NCBI GenBank assembly: GCA_023433615.1
Contig: JAEZCJ010000187.1
Coordinates: 1-64,000 of the forward strand
DNA: 64,000 bases
From: Bacillota bacterium
GTDB lineage: Bacteria > Bacillota > Bacilli > Paenibacillales > Paenibacillaceae
Direction: 5' to 3'
Below are positions 1 through 9,372 of this stretch, piece after piece. The position numbers and the translations under genes are program-made. The notes beneath the pieces were generated by a model. It had not been told where the DNA came from. It saw only the letters and a program-made list of their open reading frames with translations, and ran no database searches. The first letter of the stretch is position 1. Each line of letters opens with the position of its first letter.

Positions 1-714
1 GGGCGGGATCTGGCCGGCGCGATCGCGACCCATCTGCCGACGGGCCTGACGGCGGATACGACGGAGCTGGACGTGGAGCCGCCGCCTTCGCGGCTGCTGC
101 TTGCCAGCCGGCCGGCATTCTCCGAGAAGATGATGGCGACCATCCTGTGCAAGCAGTACCGTCCGCAGATGGCCACGGCGCGCGCCGGTGTCTTCCAAGC
201 ACTCGACCGAGACGAGTCGCGCGAAGGGGAGATTGTGCCGATCTCGCATGCGATGCGCGAGGAGGAGATCGCAACGCAGGTGCTGGACTTCATTCAGGAG
301 CACGCCCATGTCAACCTGGAGGAAGCAGAGGTCATCGTGGCAGGTGGGCGCGGACTGGGTGGCCCAGAGCCCTTCCGCATGCTGAAGGAATTGGCGGATG
401 CGCTAGGGGGCGTCGTCGGCGCCTCGCGGGCTGCGGTAGATGCGGGATGGATCAAGCATGAGCATCAGGTCGGACAGACGGGCTGTACGGTGCGGCCGAA
501 GCTGTATTTTGCCATCGGTATATCGGGAGCCGTGCAGCATATGGTCGGGATGACGAACTCGGAGACGATCGTTGCGATTAACCGCGACCCGGAAGCGCCT
601 ATCTTCCAATCCTCGCATTACCGGATCGTAGGGGATCTGTTCCGAATCGTTCCTGCCATAACGGCAGAAGTGAAGAAGCGGCGAGCCGCGGGAGGAGATT
701 GGAGCCATGAGTGA
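1..714 (+). CDS. fixB: Electron transfer flavoprotein alpha subunit (FixB/EtfA), 5-prime truncated by the window edge
   Basis: The reading frame is open from base 1, so the N-terminus lies outside the window. The C-terminal half shows the FAD-binding ETF-alpha domain: a VAGGRGLGG motif, then GASRAAVDAGW, the VGQTG motif and GISGAVQH, ending in NRDPEAPIF. These are the residues that hold FAD in the EtfA/FixB family. The protein pairs with a beta subunit (expected upstream) to carry electrons. Its stop overlaps the start of fixC by 8 bp, so the two are translationally coupled. With FixC and FixX it would pass electrons to the quinone pool or, in bifurcating FixABCX complexes, also to ferredoxin. 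Which acyl-CoA or NADH donor is used cannot be read here. An in-frame ATG at 73 is internal, because family-matching sequence (GRDLA, GTGLTAD-like) precedes it. Confidence 0.93.
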   Translation, partial: GRDLAGAIATHLPTGLTADTTELDVEPPPSRLLLASRPAFSEKMMATILCKQYRPQMATARAGVFQALDRDESREGEIVPISHAMREEEIATQVLDFIQEHAHVNLEEAEVIVAGGRGLGGPEPFRMLKELADALGGVVGASRAAVDAGWIKHEHQVGQTGCTVRPKLYFAIGISGAVQHMVGMTNSETIVAINRDPEAPIFQSSHYRIVGDLFRIVPAITAEVKKRRAAGGDWSHE

Positions 715-2017
715 AAAATTCGACGCGGTAATCGTAGGTGCCGGTCCTGCCGGGGCGGCGGCCGCGCTGACGATGGCGCGCGCAGGTCTCTCCGTGGTGC
801 TGCTCGAGCGAGGCGAGTTCCCCGGGGCGAAAAATATTTTCGGCGGCGTGCTGTATCGGAAGATGCTGGAGGATATCGTGCCCGAATTCTGGCTAGAGAA
901 GGGCTTCCCGATGGAGCGGCAGATCATCGAACAGCGCATCTGGATGATGGGCAAGGACTCGGTGGTCACGTTCGGACACCGGAACGAGGCGTATAAGGAG
1001 CCGTTCAACTGCTTCACGGGCCTTCGGGTCAAGTTCGATCAATGGTTCGCGGATAAGGCCGTTCAAGCGGGGGCGATTCCGGTCTACCAGACAGTGGCGA
1101 CGGAGCTGATCCGGGAAGGCGATCGCGTGGTCGGCGTCAGGACCGATCGGGACGAGGGCGACCTGTATGCCGACGTGGTGGTCATCGCGGACGGCGTCAA
1201 TTCCTTGCTCGGCAAAGCGCTGGGCATTCACAAGGAATGGCGGCCCGATGAAGTGTCGCTCGCGGTCAAGGAAGTGATCGCGCTGCCGAAGGAGAAGATC
1301 GAGGACCGGTTCAACGTGGAAGGCAACGAAGGCGTCACGATCGAATTCATGGGCGAGACTTCGCTCGGCATGGCCGGGATGGGCTTCCTGTACACGAACA
1401 AGGAGACGATCTCGCTCGGCATCGGGGTGATGGTTAATCATCTAAGAGATAAACGGGTTAAACCTTACGCGCTGTTAGAGTCCGCCAAGCAGCATCCGAT
1501 GATCCGCAAGCTCATCCAGGGCGGGGAGGTGCTCGAATATTCGGGCCATCTCATTCCGGAGGGCGGGTACCGCTCCATGCCGCCGCTGTCGGGCGACGGC
1601 TGGTGCGTGATCGGCGATGCGGCGCAGCTGGTTAACTTCGTGCACAGGGAAGGCACGAACCTCGCGATGACCTCGGGACGCTTAGCAGGGGAAGCGATCA
1701 TCGAGGCGAAGCGGAAGGGGGACTACACGCGGCAGTCGCTGCAGGCATACGATAACAAGATCAGGAGCTCCTTCATCGAGAAGGATCTGAAGAAGTACAA
1801 GGGAATGCATAGCCTGTTGAACGAGCATGACCCGGAGCTGCTGTTCGATAAGCTGCCGCATGCGCTTAACGAAGCGGCCTACAACATGTTCCTGGTCGAC
1901 GGCGCGACGAAGAAGGAGAAGCAGCAGCTTGCGGTACGCCTGATCAAGGAGGCCGCAGGCGGTTCGATGAGTCTGTTGAAGCTAGGCTACAAGAGCTGGA
2001 GGGCGATGAACGGATGA
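707..2017 (+). CDS. fixC: FixC-type electron transfer flavoprotein-quinone oxidoreductase
   Basis: A 436-residue flavoprotein. The N-terminus carries an FAD-binding Rossmann motif (IVGAGPAGAAAA, about residues 9-20), then a LLERGEFPGAKN segment typical of FixC. Near residue 305 a GDAAQLVNF...REGTNLAMTSG motif matches the second FAD-contact region. In the family it takes electrons from ETF and delivers them to quinone, with the small ferredoxin FixX binding the Fe-S cluster. The ATG at 707 has GGAG 9-10 bp upstream and overlaps fixB. The 3-prime end overlaps fixX by ATGA, so B-C-X form one operon. This does not imply nitrogen fixation, since the same genes occur in non-diazotrophs as an etf-coupled dehydrogenase system. 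Confidence 0.93.
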   Translation: MSEKFDAVIVGAGPAGAAAALTMARAGLSVVLLERGEFPGAKNIFGGVLYRKMLEDIVPEFWLEKGFPMERQIIEQRIWMMGKDSVVTFGHRNEAYKEPFNCFTGLRVKFDQWFADKAVQAGAIPVYQTVATELIREGDRVVGVRTDRDEGDLYADVVVIADGVNSLLGKALGIHKEWRPDEVSLAVKEVIALPKEKIEDRFNVEGNEGVTIEFMGETSLGMAGMGFLYTNKETISLGIGVMVNHLRDKRVKPYALLESAKQHPMIRKLIQGGEVLEYSGHLIPEGGYRSMPPLSGDGWCVIGDAAQLVNFVHREGTNLAMTSGRLAGEAIIEAKRKGDYTRQSLQAYDNKIRSSFIEKDLKKYKGMHSLLNEHDPELLFDKLPHALNEAAYNMFLVDGATKKEKQQLAVRLIKEAAGGSMSLLKLGYKSWRAMNG

Positions 2018-2298
2018 GCGAATCGATTACGGACAGATTGTTTACCATCCGGTTTAAGTGCGACGACGTGTCCCATCTCGTCATTAAGGAGCACGACGGC
2101 TGCCTGCAATGCAAGACCAAGGACTGCACGTATTTCTGTCCTGCGGACGTCTACGAATGGGAACCGGGGCAGTCGATTACGACGGTCGCTTACGAGAATT
2201 GCATCGAATGCGGCACCTGCCGCATCGCCTGCCCGTACGACAATATCGGCTGGGTGTATCCGAAGGGCGGCTATGGGATTACGTATAAACTCGGCTGA
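2014..2298 (+). CDS. fixX: FixX-like ferredoxin partner of FixC
   Basis: A 94-residue protein with the FixX cysteine pattern: CLQCKTKDCTYFCPADVYEW in the N-terminal half, then CIECGTCRIACP towards the C-terminus. The second motif (CxxCxxxxCP-like) should bind one [4Fe-4S] cluster. The first cysteine group is common in FixX but its ligand role varies. The start overlaps the fixC stop (ATGA), so expression is coupled. Family members dock with FixC and supply the Fe-S centre that fused ETF-QO proteins carry at their C-terminus. The operon ends here. A GC-rich hairpin lies about 280 bp downstream. Confidence 0.92.
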   Translation: MSESITDRLFTIRFKCDDVSHLVIKEHDGCLQCKTKDCTYFCPADVYEWEPGQSITTVAYENCIECGTCRIACPYDNIGWVYPKGGYGITYKLG

Positions 2299-2578
2299 GC
2301 ATGGGGAGTAAACGGGTAGCTGCATCAGTCTGCCGGGCAATCAGCCGGCTGTGAGCCTGCTGCAGTTCGGAGTTGTCGACTTGGAGGCCGGATTCCGATC
2401 GCAACTTTCCATTACTGGCCTTCTAAGTCGGGTTCTCCTTACTGGGGCAACCGTCGTTTCGTTACGGGATACTGTAAGAAGGCATTGCCGACTTACTGCG
2501 CACGATACTCGGCTGGCAGCGGTCGGCTGCGAAGCTGCCTGATGCCTGCGCCTGCCGAACGGCTGCTAGAGCGCCTTG

Positions 2579-2610
2579 GCCGGGAAGAGCCCGTAACGGG
2601 CTCCCCCGGC
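2579..2610 (+). terminator. GC-rich hairpin, possible terminator after fixX
   Basis: A 7-bp perfect stem GAGCCCG/CGGGCTC (2587-2603) is extended by an outer CCGGG/CCCGG pairing. No clear T-tract follows, so termination is uncertain. It may instead be a structured spacer. Confidence 0.4.
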
Positions 2611-2665
2611 TATATGCATTGCACGGAGGGTACGAGCATCGCGCGTACATGCCGTCCTCTGTTTC

Positions 2666-2674
2666 TGGTATAAT
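2666..2674 (+). promoter_or_regulatory. Extended -10 promoter for the GH3 gene
   Basis: TGGTATAAT is a perfect extended -10 (TGnTATAAT) about 48 bp upstream of the TTG start. No good -35 hexamer is found at 17 bp, as expected for extended -10 promoters. Transcription would begin near 2681. Confidence 0.6.
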
Positions 2675-2721
2675 CACAGAAGGTATTAAGCGACCTAACA
2701 TCACGATCTGGAGGGAATCGA

Positions 2722-5514
2722 TTGCATACACAGGAGATCGGAATTCCGCTGAAGGGCTTCGCGGAGTTCAGCAGGAAGGTAGCGGCGGAAGGCGCGGTGC
2801 TGCTGAAGAACGAAGGACAAGCGCTGCCGCTCAAGGCCGGGGAGAACGTCGCGATTTTCGGCAGATGCCAAGTGAACTACTATCGGAGCGGCACCGGATC
2901 GGGCGGCAGCGTCAATGTCATCTATACGACGAATCTATTGGACGGCCTTCGCGCGAAATCGAATATCGCCGTTAACGAGGAGCTGGCAGCCGCGTACGAA
3001 CGGTGGATCGAGGACAATCCGTTCGATAACGGAGGCGGCGGCTGGGCGGCCGAGCCTTGGCATCAGAAGGAAATGCCGCTTACCGAAGCGCTTGTCTCGG
3101 CTGCACGGGCGAAGTCCGGCAAGGCGATCGTCGTCATCGGACGCACCGCCGGCGAGGATCAGGACAACGCGAACGAGCCGGGCAGCTATCAGCTGACGGC
3201 GGACGAGAAGGCCATGCTGAAGCAAGTGACGGCGCAATTCGAGCAGACGATCGTCGTGCTGAACGTGTCCAACATCATCGACATGAGCTGGATGTACGAT
3301 GAAGGCCATGCCCATCCGATTCCGTGCGTCATCTACGCATGGCAGGGCGGCATGGAGGGCGGCAACGCGATCGCGGACGTTCTCGTCGGCGACGTGACGC
3401 CGAGCGGCAAGCTGACCGATACGATCGCCTACGCGATCGAAGACTATCCGTCTACGCGCAACTACGGCGATGAATTCACGAATGTGTACCAAGAGGATAT
3501 CTATGTCGGTTATCGCTACTTCGAGACGTTCTGCCCGGACAAGGTGCAGTATGATTTCGGATTCGGACTGTCGTATACCGAATTCCGAATCGAGCCGGAG
3601 GAAGCGAAGCTCGTCGCCGCTAACGGGGAGCAGTCGATCGTCATCCACGCGACAGTCACGAACACGGGCGACGCCTATGCCGGCCAAGAGGTCGTGCAGG
3701 TCTACTACGAAGCGCCGCAAGGTCTGCTCGGCCAGCCGGCCCGTGCTTTGGCGGCATTCGGGAAGACGAAGCTGCTGCAGCCCGGCGAGTCGCAGCGCAT
3801 CAGCGTGAGCTTCCCGGTCCGTGCGATGGCGTCCTATGACGATGCAGGCGTGACCGGGCACACGAGCGCCTACGTGCTCGAAGCCGGAACGTACAAGCTC
3901 TATGCAGGCAGCAGCGTCAAGAAGCTGTCGGCGATCGGGCTGGACGGCAAGGACGGATACGTCGTCGAAGCGCTGCAAGTCGTGAAGCAGCTGGCGGAAG
4001 CATTGGCTCCGATCACGAGCTTCACGCGAATGAAGCCGGGTACGCGGAAGCCGGACGGCACGTATGAACTGGCCTACGAAAAGGTGCCGCAGCGGAACAT
4101 ATCGCTCGGCGATCGGATCTTGAGCAACCTTCCCAAGACGCTGGAGCAGACCGGCAACCGGGGCTACACGCTGCGCGATGTCCATGCCGGCAAAGTGAGC
4201 ATGGAGACGTTCATCGCGCAGCTGAGCGACGAGGATCTCGCCGCGATCGTGCGGGGCGAGGGCATGGTCAGCCCGCTCGTCACGCCGGGCACGGCCTCGG
4301 CTTTCGGCGGCGTGACGGACAGCCTGTTCAAGCTCGGCATTCCGATCGGCTGCACGGCCGACGGCCCGTCCGGCATCCGGATGGACAGCGGGCACAAGGC
4401 GACGCAGGTGCCGATCGGCACGCTGCTGGCCGCGACGTGGAACGTGGAATTGGTCGAGGAGCTCTACGTGCTGGAAGGCCAAGAGCTGATCAGCAATCAG
4501 ATCGATACGCTGCTCGGGCCCGGCATGAACCTCCGCCGCAGTCCGCTTAACGGCCGCAACTTCGAGTACTTCTCCGAGGATCCGTATGTGACGGGGATTT
4601 TCGGCGCAGCCTGCGTCAAGGGCATCATGCGAGGCGGATCGAACGCCACGCTGAAGCATTTCGCCTGCAACAACCAGGAGAAATACCGCACGAAGGTAGA
4701 TGCGGTCGTCTCCGAGCGCGCGCTGCGCGAGATCTATCTGCGAGGCTTCGAGATGGCGGTGAAGGAAGGCGGCGCGAACTCGATCATGACCGCGTACAAC
4801 CCGATCAACGGGCATTGGTCGGCGTCCAATTACGATCTTAACACGACGATCCTTCGCCAAGAGTGGGGCTTCAAGGGCATCGTGATGACGGACTGGTGGG
4901 CGAGCATGAACGATGCCATCCTAGGCGGTCCTTCGGACAAAAGATCGACGAACGCGATGATCCGCGCGCAGAATGACCTGTACATGGTCGTGCCGAACTA
5001 CGGCGCGGAGATCAACGCAACGGATGACAATACGATCGCGTCTCTCGCGAATGGATCGCTCTCCCGCGGCGAGCTGCAGCGGAGCGCCATGAACATCTGC
5101 GAATTCCTGATGCGTGCGCCGGTCTTCTCGCGGGAGCAGCGGATCGAGGAGACCGTCAACCGGTTCGCGGCGAAGCCGGCCGGATCGGCAGCGGGAGCAG
5201 AGGTGCAAGCCTTGTCAGCCAATGCGCAAGTGAAGCCGTTGAGCGATGGGGCGGTCTATATGCAAGTCGATCAGGCCGGCGAATACCGGATTATCGTCCA
5301 TATCATGTCACCGGAGACGAACGTGGCGCAGAGCGCCTGCAACGTGACGTTGAACGGCCAGCAGATGACGACGATTCAGACCAACGGTACGGAAGGCAAA
5401 TGGATCAAGCAGCGGCTGGTGAAGATCGAGCTGGAAGCCGGGATGTACGAGCTGAAGCTGGAATACGTCAAGCCGGGCCTGCAGGTGGATTGGATCGAAT
5501 TCAAGCAAGTGTAA
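2722..5514 (+). CDS. Glycoside hydrolase family 3 enzyme with inverted domain order plus C-terminal binding module
   Basis: A 930-residue probable beta-glucosidase or related exo-glycosidase, with no signal peptide. The order of domains is unusual. The alpha/beta-sandwich usually found at the GH3 C-terminus comes first (about residues 15-280), then a fibronectin-III-like domain (about 290-400), then the catalytic TIM-barrel (about 480-830). The barrel holds TADGPSGIR, the KHFACNNQE motif and MTDWW, whose aspartate (about residue 724) is the predicted nucleophile. The last 100 residues look like a CBM6-type beta-sandwich. This inverted arrangement is known from some rumen GH3 enzymes. The TTG start is chosen for the GGAGGGA 6 bp upstream. 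A strong terminator follows. Substrate specificity cannot be read from the sequence. Confidence 0.9.
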   Translation: MHTQEIGIPLKGFAEFSRKVAAEGAVLLKNEGQALPLKAGENVAIFGRCQVNYYRSGTGSGGSVNVIYTTNLLDGLRAKSNIAVNEELAAAYERWIEDNPFDNGGGGWAAEPWHQKEMPLTEALVSAARAKSGKAIVVIGRTAGEDQDNANEPGSYQLTADEKAMLKQVTAQFEQTIVVLNVSNIIDMSWMYDEGHAHPIPCVIYAWQGGMEGGNAIADVLVGDVTPSGKLTDTIAYAIEDYPSTRNYGDEFTNVYQEDIYVGYRYFETFCPDKVQYDFGFGLSYTEFRIEPEEAKLVAANGEQSIVIHATVTNTGDAYAGQEVVQVYYEAPQGLLGQPARALAAFGKTKLLQPGESQRISVSFPVRAMASYDDAGVTGHTSAYVLEAGTYKLYAGSSVKKLSAIGLDGKDGYVVEALQVVKQLAEALAPITSFTRMKPGTRKPDGTYELAYEKVPQRNISLGDRILSNLPKTLEQTGNRGYTLRDVHAGKVSMETFIAQLSDEDLAAIVRGEGMVSPLVTPGTASAFGGVTDSLFKLGIPIGCTADGPSGIRMDSGHKATQVPIGTLLAATWNVELVEELYVLEGQELISNQIDTLLGPGMNLRRSPLNGRNFEYFSEDPYVTGIFGAACVKGIMRGGSNATLKHFACNNQEKYRTKVDAVVSERALREIYLRGFEMAVKEGGANSIMTAYNPINGHWSASNYDLNTTILRQEWGFKGIVMTDWWASMNDAILGGPSDKRSTNAMIRAQNDLYMVVPNYGAEINATDDNTIASLANGSLSRGELQRSAMNICEFLMRAPVFSREQRIEETVNRFAAKPAGSAAGAEVQALSANAQVKPLSDGAVYMQVDQAGEYRIIVHIMSPETNVAQSACNVTLNGQQMTTIQTNGTEGKWIKQRLVKIELEAGMYELKLEYVKPGLQVDWIEFKQV

Positions 5515-5539
5515 GCAGGCGGAATGAGTACGAACGGAG

Positions 5540-5563
5540 CCCGACCCTTGTGGTCGGGTTTTT
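5540..5563 (+). terminator. Rho-independent terminator after the GH3 gene
   Basis: Stem CCCGACC/GGTCGGG with a 5-nt loop, followed directly by TTTTT. Confidence 0.85.
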
Positions 5564-5785
5564 GCTGTCGAGCGCCTGATGGAGTTCTGATTGGACGAAT
5601 TGCGAGCGTAGACTGATCCCGCCCCTAGCAGGCTATCGAAGAGATGGCTTGCTCTTTGTTTGAGGAACCCGAAGGAAATAGACCTGGAATGGTTCGCAAG
5701 GCGTACCCCTGCGGCAGCATGGTGAATAAAAAGGCCTCGATTGGTGAAATTAAAAGGAAATCTACGAATCCGAGGGCTTATATCT

Positions 5786-6850
5786 ATGAAAACTGTGCGA
5801 ACGATGAACCCGGTTCAGCCGGTTCCTCTCCTAGATGACAGCGAGGGCATCCGAAAGCCGAATGCGCAATTGACCTCCGCCGAACAGGGCAAGCTATGGG
5901 CCGCATTCATGGGCAACACGATGGGGGCATGCGTGCTGCAGCATATGCTGCAACATATAGAGGACCCGGAGATCAAGCAGGTCGTCGAGCATGCGTTAAG
6001 CTTGGCGACGCGATTCCAAGCGGTGATCAAGGACATTTATGCCCAAGAGAACTATCCGATTCCGCTAGGCTTTACGGAGCAAGACGTTCATGAGGGCGCC
6101 GACAGACTGTTCTTGGACGAGTTCTGCCTGCATTACTTGCGTTACACGAGCAAGGCTGGCATGAGCGTGTATGGAATCGCCGTATCCCTAATGACTCGGA
6201 CGGATATCCGATCCTTTTTCATGGATTGCGTGAAATCCACGATGGAGCTGATCGATATGGTAGACGTCGTGCTGCAGAAGAAGGGATTCGCCAAGCCGCC
6301 GCCGCTTATTCCGTACCCCGGTGCGATCGATATGGTGAAGAAGCAGAGTTATCTGAACGGCTTCTTCGGGAAAGTAAGGCCGCTGCAGTCGCTCGAGATT
6401 GCGCATCTCTACGAGAGCATTGAGAATAATGCGATTAGCCGCGCGGTATTGGTCGGGTTCAGCCAGACTGCACAGTCTGAGCAAGTAAAGGCGTATATGC
6501 GGAGAGGACAAGAAATCGCCGCGAAGCATTACGAGATCTTCTCGGAGCAGCTGGCGGAAGAACACTTGTCCACTTTCCCCATATTGGACCCGTTAGTCAC
6601 GGCTTCTACCAGCCCGCCGTTCTCGGACAAGCTGATGACCGCCCATAAGCTCGATATGTTCACGATGCGGATCCGCTCCTACGGGAATGCGCTGGCTTTT
6701 GCCGCGAGGCATGACTTAGCGCATAAATACGGACGGCTGCTGGTCGAAGTGGGCAACTACGCAGAAGACGGGGCCAACATCATGATCGACCATGGATGGA
6801 TGGAGCAGCCCCCGCAAACGGTCGATCGCGAAACCTTGGCATCGAAATAA
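5786..6850 (+). CDS. DUF3231 family protein
   Basis: About 354 residues matching the DUF3231 pattern of Bacillales: two tandem four-helix-bundle-like halves. Each begins with an LTSAE.GKLWAAFMGN- or PF-SDKLMTAHK-like segment and contains aspartate/glutamate/histidine-rich helices. The repeats (about residues 25-185 and 200-345) resemble spore coat or ferritin-like bundles. No enzyme activity is established for the family as far as I know. The ATG at 5786 is preferred over an upstream frame-opening ATG at 5741, because GAGGG lies about 10 bp before it. The gene appears monocistronic, between a terminator upstream and a convergent gene downstream. Confidence 0.75.
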   Translation: MKTVRTMNPVQPVPLLDDSEGIRKPNAQLTSAEQGKLWAAFMGNTMGACVLQHMLQHIEDPEIKQVVEHALSLATRFQAVIKDIYAQENYPIPLGFTEQDVHEGADRLFLDEFCLHYLRYTSKAGMSVYGIAVSLMTRTDIRSFFMDCVKSTMELIDMVDVVLQKKGFAKPPPLIPYPGAIDMVKKQSYLNGFFGKVRPLQSLEIAHLYESIENNAISRAVLVGFSQTAQSEQVKAYMRRGQEIAAKHYEIFSEQLAEEHLSTFPILDPLVTASTSPPFSDKLMTAHKLDMFTMRIRSYGNALAFAARHDLAHKYGRLLVEVGNYAEDGANIMIDHGWMEQPPQTVDRETLASK

Positions 6851-6900
6851 TGAACGCTGCACGCGCGAGCCCGGCTTGAATTTGACATGCCCTACGGTAG

Positions 6901-6947
6901 ACAGGTGAAATAATATAACCTGTTTGCCGTGCGCGGCCGGTTTTTTT
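6901..6947 (+). terminator. Possible terminator after the DUF3231 gene
   Basis: Short stem GCCG/CGGC followed by seven T residues, preceded by an ACAGGT/ACCTGT inverted repeat. The stem is weak, but the T-run is convincing. Confidence 0.45.
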
Positions 6948-6995
6948 GGGTGTCTTTATCGATAACAAAAGGAAGTCGTCCTGCTTGATACTGCC

Positions 6996-8438
6996 CTACA
7001 TTAAGGCAGATATTGATCTGTTCCTCAAAAGTTTCCCTGTCGGGGTCTTGGGTAGTTCCGATCGTATTTCGATTGAATCCGGCCAGAGACGGGGATCGAC
7101 GCCAATGCGAGTCAGATGGTACTGGATATCCGATGGAGTAATGCCTCCCGTACACGTCACCCAGACATGTATTTCGGTGCCTCTACGCGGATGGGGAAGT
7201 CCGAAAGCGAGTGCTTCATGTACTCCGGGAATGCTGGTTACGACGGATTCGATTTCCTCGGGATATACATTGTTACCTGCCCGATTCATCATGTGATCGG
7301 CTCTTCCCTGTATGACGAGCATTCCATCTTGAACATATGCCATATCGCCGGTGTATAGCCATCCGTTGCGGATTTTTTCACGGGTGAGCATTGTATCGTT
7401 ATAGTACCCCTTCATAATGTTAGGGCCGGCTGCGAGCAAGTAGCCGATAGTGCCATTCGGAACTCGATCTCCAGCCGAATCGACAACGGCAATATTAACA
7501 TGGTGCAAGGGAGAACCAACGCAGGCCGGATGATACCGGTCGCTGTCCATGCGTAAGCAACTGATTCGAGGCGACGCCTCTGACATCCCATAGGCATTCC
7601 ATATTGTGCTGTTTCGAAACCCGGCTCGTATGCTGTTGAGTTGTATTTCCGTTAGTCGTTCTCCGCTAAGGATAATTCGCCGTAGACGGGACAAGTCATA
7701 TTTAGCGGCGTGGGGGGCAAGAAGAGAGAATAGTGTGGGGGATCCGCCAATGGTCGTGATGGCATGCTTCTGTATAAGCAAGAGTGTCAATAGGGGAGAG
7801 CCTCCGGGCGGCTTAATAAGGATGGAGCATCCGGCTGCAAGCCCTGCCAACAGTTCACCCGTAAGAGCGGACGAATAGGTTAAGGGTCTTTGGATTAACA
7901 ATTGTTCACTGGGCTCCAATTGCAGAGCCTTCGCAATATCGAACAGGTTGGACACAATATTGTCGTACGTCAACATGATTGATTTCGGATTTCCCGATGT
8001 TCCCGAGGTTTGAATAATTAGCGCTACATCGATGAGCTGCTGGTCGTGATGCGGAAGAATCGGCTGTAGATCGGACGGCTTAATGAATCCTTCCGCTGTA
8101 ACATTTGAACGGTCAAGGTGAAGCGCATGAGGGAATTCGGCGATTAATGGGCGACTCAGGTGTACCTCATCGGCGGAGCTGATCGGGACAACCGTCCAAT
8201 GAAGTTTGAAGGCGGCTAGCATTAGGGGGACAACACGCCACGATAAAGACATGTTGATCGTTACGATACAGGGCTTATGGCTGGAATGGGGAAGCATTGA
8301 CTGCAATGCCTCGTAATTGAAATCAACGCATTCCAATAATTCCCCATAGGTAATGGAACGTCCATTATCCCGTATGATGGCAATTCCCCTATGTTCTTTC
8401 ATTCTGCTGAATAACTGCTCGACTGACCATTGACTCAT
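6996..8438 (-). CDS. AMP-forming acyl-CoA/ACP ligase (ANL superfamily)
   Basis: A 480-residue adenylating enzyme. It has the phosphate-binding loop QTSGTSGNPKSIM (about residues 168-180), the YGMSEASPR motif, the core YTGDMAYVQDG motif, GRADHMMNRAGNNVYPEEIE, and the C-terminal catalytic lysine in PKTPTGKLL. It would activate a carboxylic acid as acyl-AMP and pass it to CoA or to a carrier protein. At 480 residues it is compact for the family. It is transcribed away from the AraC-type gene at 8643, sharing a 200-bp divergent region. Lying at the edge of the ACP/ketosynthase locus, it is a good candidate for loading a starter acid, but that link is inference. GGAGGT precedes the ATG. Confidence 0.85.
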   Translation of the reverse strand: MSQWSVEQLFSRMKEHRGIAIIRDNGRSITYGELLECVDFNYEALQSMLPHSSHKPCIVTINMSLSWRVVPLMLAAFKLHWTVVPISSADEVHLSRPLIAEFPHALHLDRSNVTAEGFIKPSDLQPILPHHDQQLIDVALIIQTSGTSGNPKSIMLTYDNIVSNLFDIAKALQLEPSEQLLIQRPLTYSSALTGELLAGLAAGCSILIKPPGGSPLLTLLLIQKHAITTIGGSPTLFSLLAPHAAKYDLSRLRRIILSGERLTEIQLNSIRAGFRNSTIWNAYGMSEASPRISCLRMDSDRYHPACVGSPLHHVNIAVVDSAGDRVPNGTIGYLLAAGPNIMKGYYNDTMLTREKIRNGWLYTGDMAYVQDGMLVIQGRADHMMNRAGNNVYPEEIESVVTSIPGVHEALAFGLPHPRRGTEIHVWVTCTGGITPSDIQYHLTRIGVDPRLWPDSIEIRSELPKTPTGKLLRNRSISALM

Positions 8439-8642
8439 CTTGTCGTATGACCTCCATGTTGATATCTAGTTATAGAATACACCTCCCTTTCTTTCCTCAC
8501 TCGGCATAAATCTATTAAAGCTCTAGCAATATCGGTTTGCTATATGATCAATTTTCTCCGGACAAAGCACAATGGATACAGATTATTTGCCTTATGGTGT
8601 TGGTACCATGAAGTTACCTGGAAGATTCATTAGGGGGTGCGA

Positions 8643-9353
8643 ATGTCTGTGGAAGTTTTGCTGGCCATTTGTCATGAATTAACGGAAGATGAGCATCAAC
8701 GTGTACAAAACATGTTCCCGAATATGGAGATTATCGCAGAGTCCCATTTTCAGACTGCTGCAAAGCGAATTAAGAGAAACAAATATAGGTTAATTGTATT
8801 TTTGAGTTTTCAAGAATCTCTCCCCTCTTCATGGAAAGTAGAAGACCTTCGCCTGGAAACCCCCGTCATGATTCTGCTCAAAGTGAACCGCTTGGACTTG
8901 TTCATTTTCTACTCTTTCCTGGATTCCGTAGGGCTGCTCACTTCTGGATCGGAGAATGTGATGAAGCCTGAAATTCCCCCTCTTCTTATTAAATCCATCG
9001 CGTATATCGAGGAAAACTTATGTGAGAATGATTTGAGCTTGGAACTCGTGGCATCCAGCATTTATGTAAGCCGTTGTCACTATAGCCGCATTTTCAAAGA
9101 GTATATTGGAATCGGGTTTAAGGAGTACATCATGAGCAAACGGATACAGAGAGCGAAAGTCATGCTGCAAGAAGGGACACCGGTCACGGATGTATGTTAT
9201 GCAGTCGGATATGGTGATCTCACGCATTTTGGCAGAGTGTTCAAGAGGCTGGTTGGAATTAATCCATCGGACTATCGGAGAAACAAGGGCTTTGTGAAGA
9301 CATGCGGACTACGAGGCCATAACGGTGACCAAGACGAGCGAGCGTCCGGATAA
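8643..9353 (+). CDS. AraC family transcriptional regulator (paralogue of 20783-21448)
   Basis: About 236 residues. The C-terminal 100 residues form the double helix-turn-helix of AraC/XylS proteins (SLELVASSIYVSRCHYSRIF, then PVTDVCYAVGYGDLTHFGRVFKR...GINPSDYR). The N-terminal half is not a cupin or a recognisable receiver with a complete phosphorylation site. It is shared with the second AraC gene of this locus. The ATG at 8643 is chosen because AGGGGG lies 5 bp upstream, and a GTG at 8637 would overlap that site. It is divergent from the acyl ligase and likely regulates it or the downstream genes. The region around 8.4-9.4 kb is visibly more AT-rich than its neighbours. Confidence 0.88.
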   Translation: MSVEVLLAICHELTEDEHQRVQNMFPNMEIIAESHFQTAAKRIKRNKYRLIVFLSFQESLPSSWKVEDLRLETPVMILLKVNRLDLFIFYSFLDSVGLLTSGSENVMKPEIPPLLIKSIAYIEENLCENDLSLELVASSIYVSRCHYSRIFKEYIGIGFKEYIMSKRIQRAKVMLQEGTPVTDVCYAVGYGDLTHFGRVFKRLVGINPSDYRRNKGFVKTCGLRGHNGDQDERASG

Positions 9354-9372
9354 ATTCAGGGGATGAAATAAG

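Larger units (their letters stand above)
2299..2721. other. Intergenic region between fixX and the GH3 gene
   Basis: About 420 bp. It contains only short open frames with no recognisable protein, a GC-rich hairpin near 2579-2610 and an extended -10 promoter element near 2666-2674. Nothing else was identified. Confidence 0.6.

Noticed and set aside
707..2298. fixC-fixX as a sign of nitrogen fixation
   Set aside because: No nif gene is in the window, and the same genes serve acyl-CoA or other dehydrogenases in non-fixing bacteria.
2935..4860. 641-codon open frame on the minus strand
   Set aside because: It lies wholly inside the GH3 gene in the opposite direction, has an Arg-rich composition typical of high-GC shadow frames, and has no ribosome site.
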